Assembly (NCBI GenBank): GCA_943735955.1
Contig: OX030957.1
Coordinates: 6,441,301-6,505,300 of the forward strand
Direction: 5' to 3'
DNA length: 64,000 nucleotides
Source of the DNA: Piscicola geometra
Taxonomy: Eukaryota > Annelida > Clitellata > Hirudinida > Piscicolidae
The notes beneath the pieces are model-generated. The model ran no database searches. It was not told the DNA's origin and worked only from the letters and a program-made list of their open reading frames with translations. Made by a program: the position numbers and the translations under genes. Positions 63,301-64,000 of this stretch are shown in pieces (positions within the stretch are counted from its first letter, which is position 1; each line of letters opens with the position of its first letter).

Positions 63301-64000
63301 GGAATGGAGAGATGGGGAATGCATAGATGGGGAATGGAGAGATGAAGAATGGAGAGATGGGGAATGGAGAGATGGGGAATGGATAGATGGGGAATGGAGA
63401 GATGGGAGCGACACTGACCAGTAGTTGGGCGCAGAGAAGACGGTGATGCACTTGCCGTCGTGAGCCACCTCGTATCCCTCCTGCTTCACCTGCATCATAA
63501 TCATCATCATCATCATCACCATCATCGTCACCATCATCGTCATCATCAGCATCGAATGGGCGAAAATAAGAGGTCAAGAGGCCTCTTTTTTCGCATCAAG
63601 CCTCCGCTCATCAACCGATTCTTTATCAGGCAATCTATCTGCTTATATCTTATTCATTATTCCTACGTCAAGCACCTATCGAGTGCTTATCGGTCAAAAA
63701 TCAACTCATCAGCCTATTTATTATTATTATATTATTATTATTGCTCTAATCCACATTGCCTCCAACACCACACCACCATTACCGCACCAGCCCACACCAC
63801 ACCACCATTACCGCACCATCCCACCCCACACCACACCTCCACACTTAACCACAAAACCACTACCACCCCACACCACCTCATGACTGCGAATGATGTATTC
63901 CAGTCCGTTCTTCTGGAGGAAAGCCTTTGTTACGTCAGGCCCGAACTGTGTGCCCACTCCTGAGGTGTGGAAGTGGTGCTGGTGGAACATAAGACAACAG
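59902..64000 (-). CDS. PPP5C: Serine/threonine protein phosphatase 5, C-terminal exons (5' partial)
   Basis: PP5 is the TPR-containing PPP-family phosphatase that works with Hsp90. Four exons are visible: 63877-63959, 63419-63489, 60250-60331 and 59902-59961; the rest lies past the window edge. Joined they give 98 residues plus stop in one frame. Landmarks: [27 protein letters not shown] (His is a metal ligand of PPP enzymes), [19 protein letters not shown] with the SAPNY loop shared by all PPPs, and the PP5-specific tail [17 protein letters not shown] (human [17 protein letters not shown]). The tail separates it from PP1, PP2A and calcineurin. The cysteine codon of APNYC is split by a 3.1-kb intron filled with satellite. 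Confidence 0.96.
60332..60383. repeat. (CA)n on sense strand at a PPP5C acceptor
   Basis: CA run on the sense strand ending directly as the acceptor CACACACAG of the exon at 60331. Confidence 0.92.
60530..63410. repeat. 15-bp minisatellite GGGGAATGGAGAGAT, PPP5C intron
   Basis: About 190 units of 15 bp with limited variants (GGATAGATG, GCATAGATG, GAAGAATGG). It has higher-order structure: 61684-61950 and 61954-62220 are the same 18-unit (270-bp) block. Three frames of 1000 codons stay open because the unit is a multiple of three; none is a gene. Confidence 0.98.

Noticed and set aside
60505..63577. Three overlapping open frames of about 970-1020 codons on both strands
   Set aside because: They are readings of a 15-bp satellite (a multiple of three, few stop-forming variants). 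The true PPP5C exons lie at its edges and splice across it.

Overview
The window is nuclear DNA of an invertebrate animal. It holds spliced genes with GT-AG introns, AT-rich spacers and introns full of micro- and minisatellites. A short CCCTAA (telomere-type) tract, an L2/CR1-like LINE, a hAT element and short L2-tailed SINE ends fit a lophotrochozoan (annelid/leech-like) genome. That placement is inference; no ribosomal or mitochondrial marker is present.

I rebuilt nine protein genes exon by exon. Every junction keeps the reading frame, and each total coding length is a multiple of three. In order: the 3' end of an arginase (+, 1-822); kinesin-5/KIF11 (-, 3261-14909, 26 exons, 1022 aa); TFIIE-beta/GTF2E2 (-, 15500-18994, 8 exons, 274 aa); a secreted PAN/apple - FN2-like - fibrinogen-related protein (-, 20869-23806, 8 exons, 330 aa); LIN54/tesmin (+, 26628-31900, 12 exons, 661 aa); cullin-4 (+, 33287-41631, 14 exons, 833 aa); a very short plakin with an SH3, spectrin repeats and plectin-like repeats (-, 43073-52029, 20 exons, 737 aa); a PH-domain protein with a Met-Ser-Pro-Gln repeat (+, 55270-58430, 7 exons, 483 aa); and the C-terminal exons of protein phosphatase 5 (-, 59902-beyond 64000). 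These are mostly unrelated housekeeping and cell-cycle genes, not an operon or pathway cluster. KIF11 and LIN54 both serve mitosis, but their proximity is not evidence of a shared function.

Mobile DNA: cullin-4 intron 1 holds a hAT element (33619-36731) with a perfect 8-bp target duplication, into which a 5'-truncated L2-type LINE has inserted. A 281-bp foldback MITE with 6-bp direct flanks lies in an intron of the fibrinogen-related gene. A 42-bp dispersed repeat occurs three times, one copy supplying the LIN54 stop codon and start of its 3' UTR. Three short SINE tails are present.

The most striking pattern concerns the introns. Wherever a GT/CA-type repeat lies inside a gene, the GU-rich strand is next to the 5' splice site and the CA-rich strand next to the 3' splice site, whichever way the gene runs. 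Several introns in four or five genes carry both arms and could fold into a stem that brings the splice sites together. Many of their acceptors are simply the end of a CACACACAG run with no clear pyrimidine tract. This is the observation I would test first.
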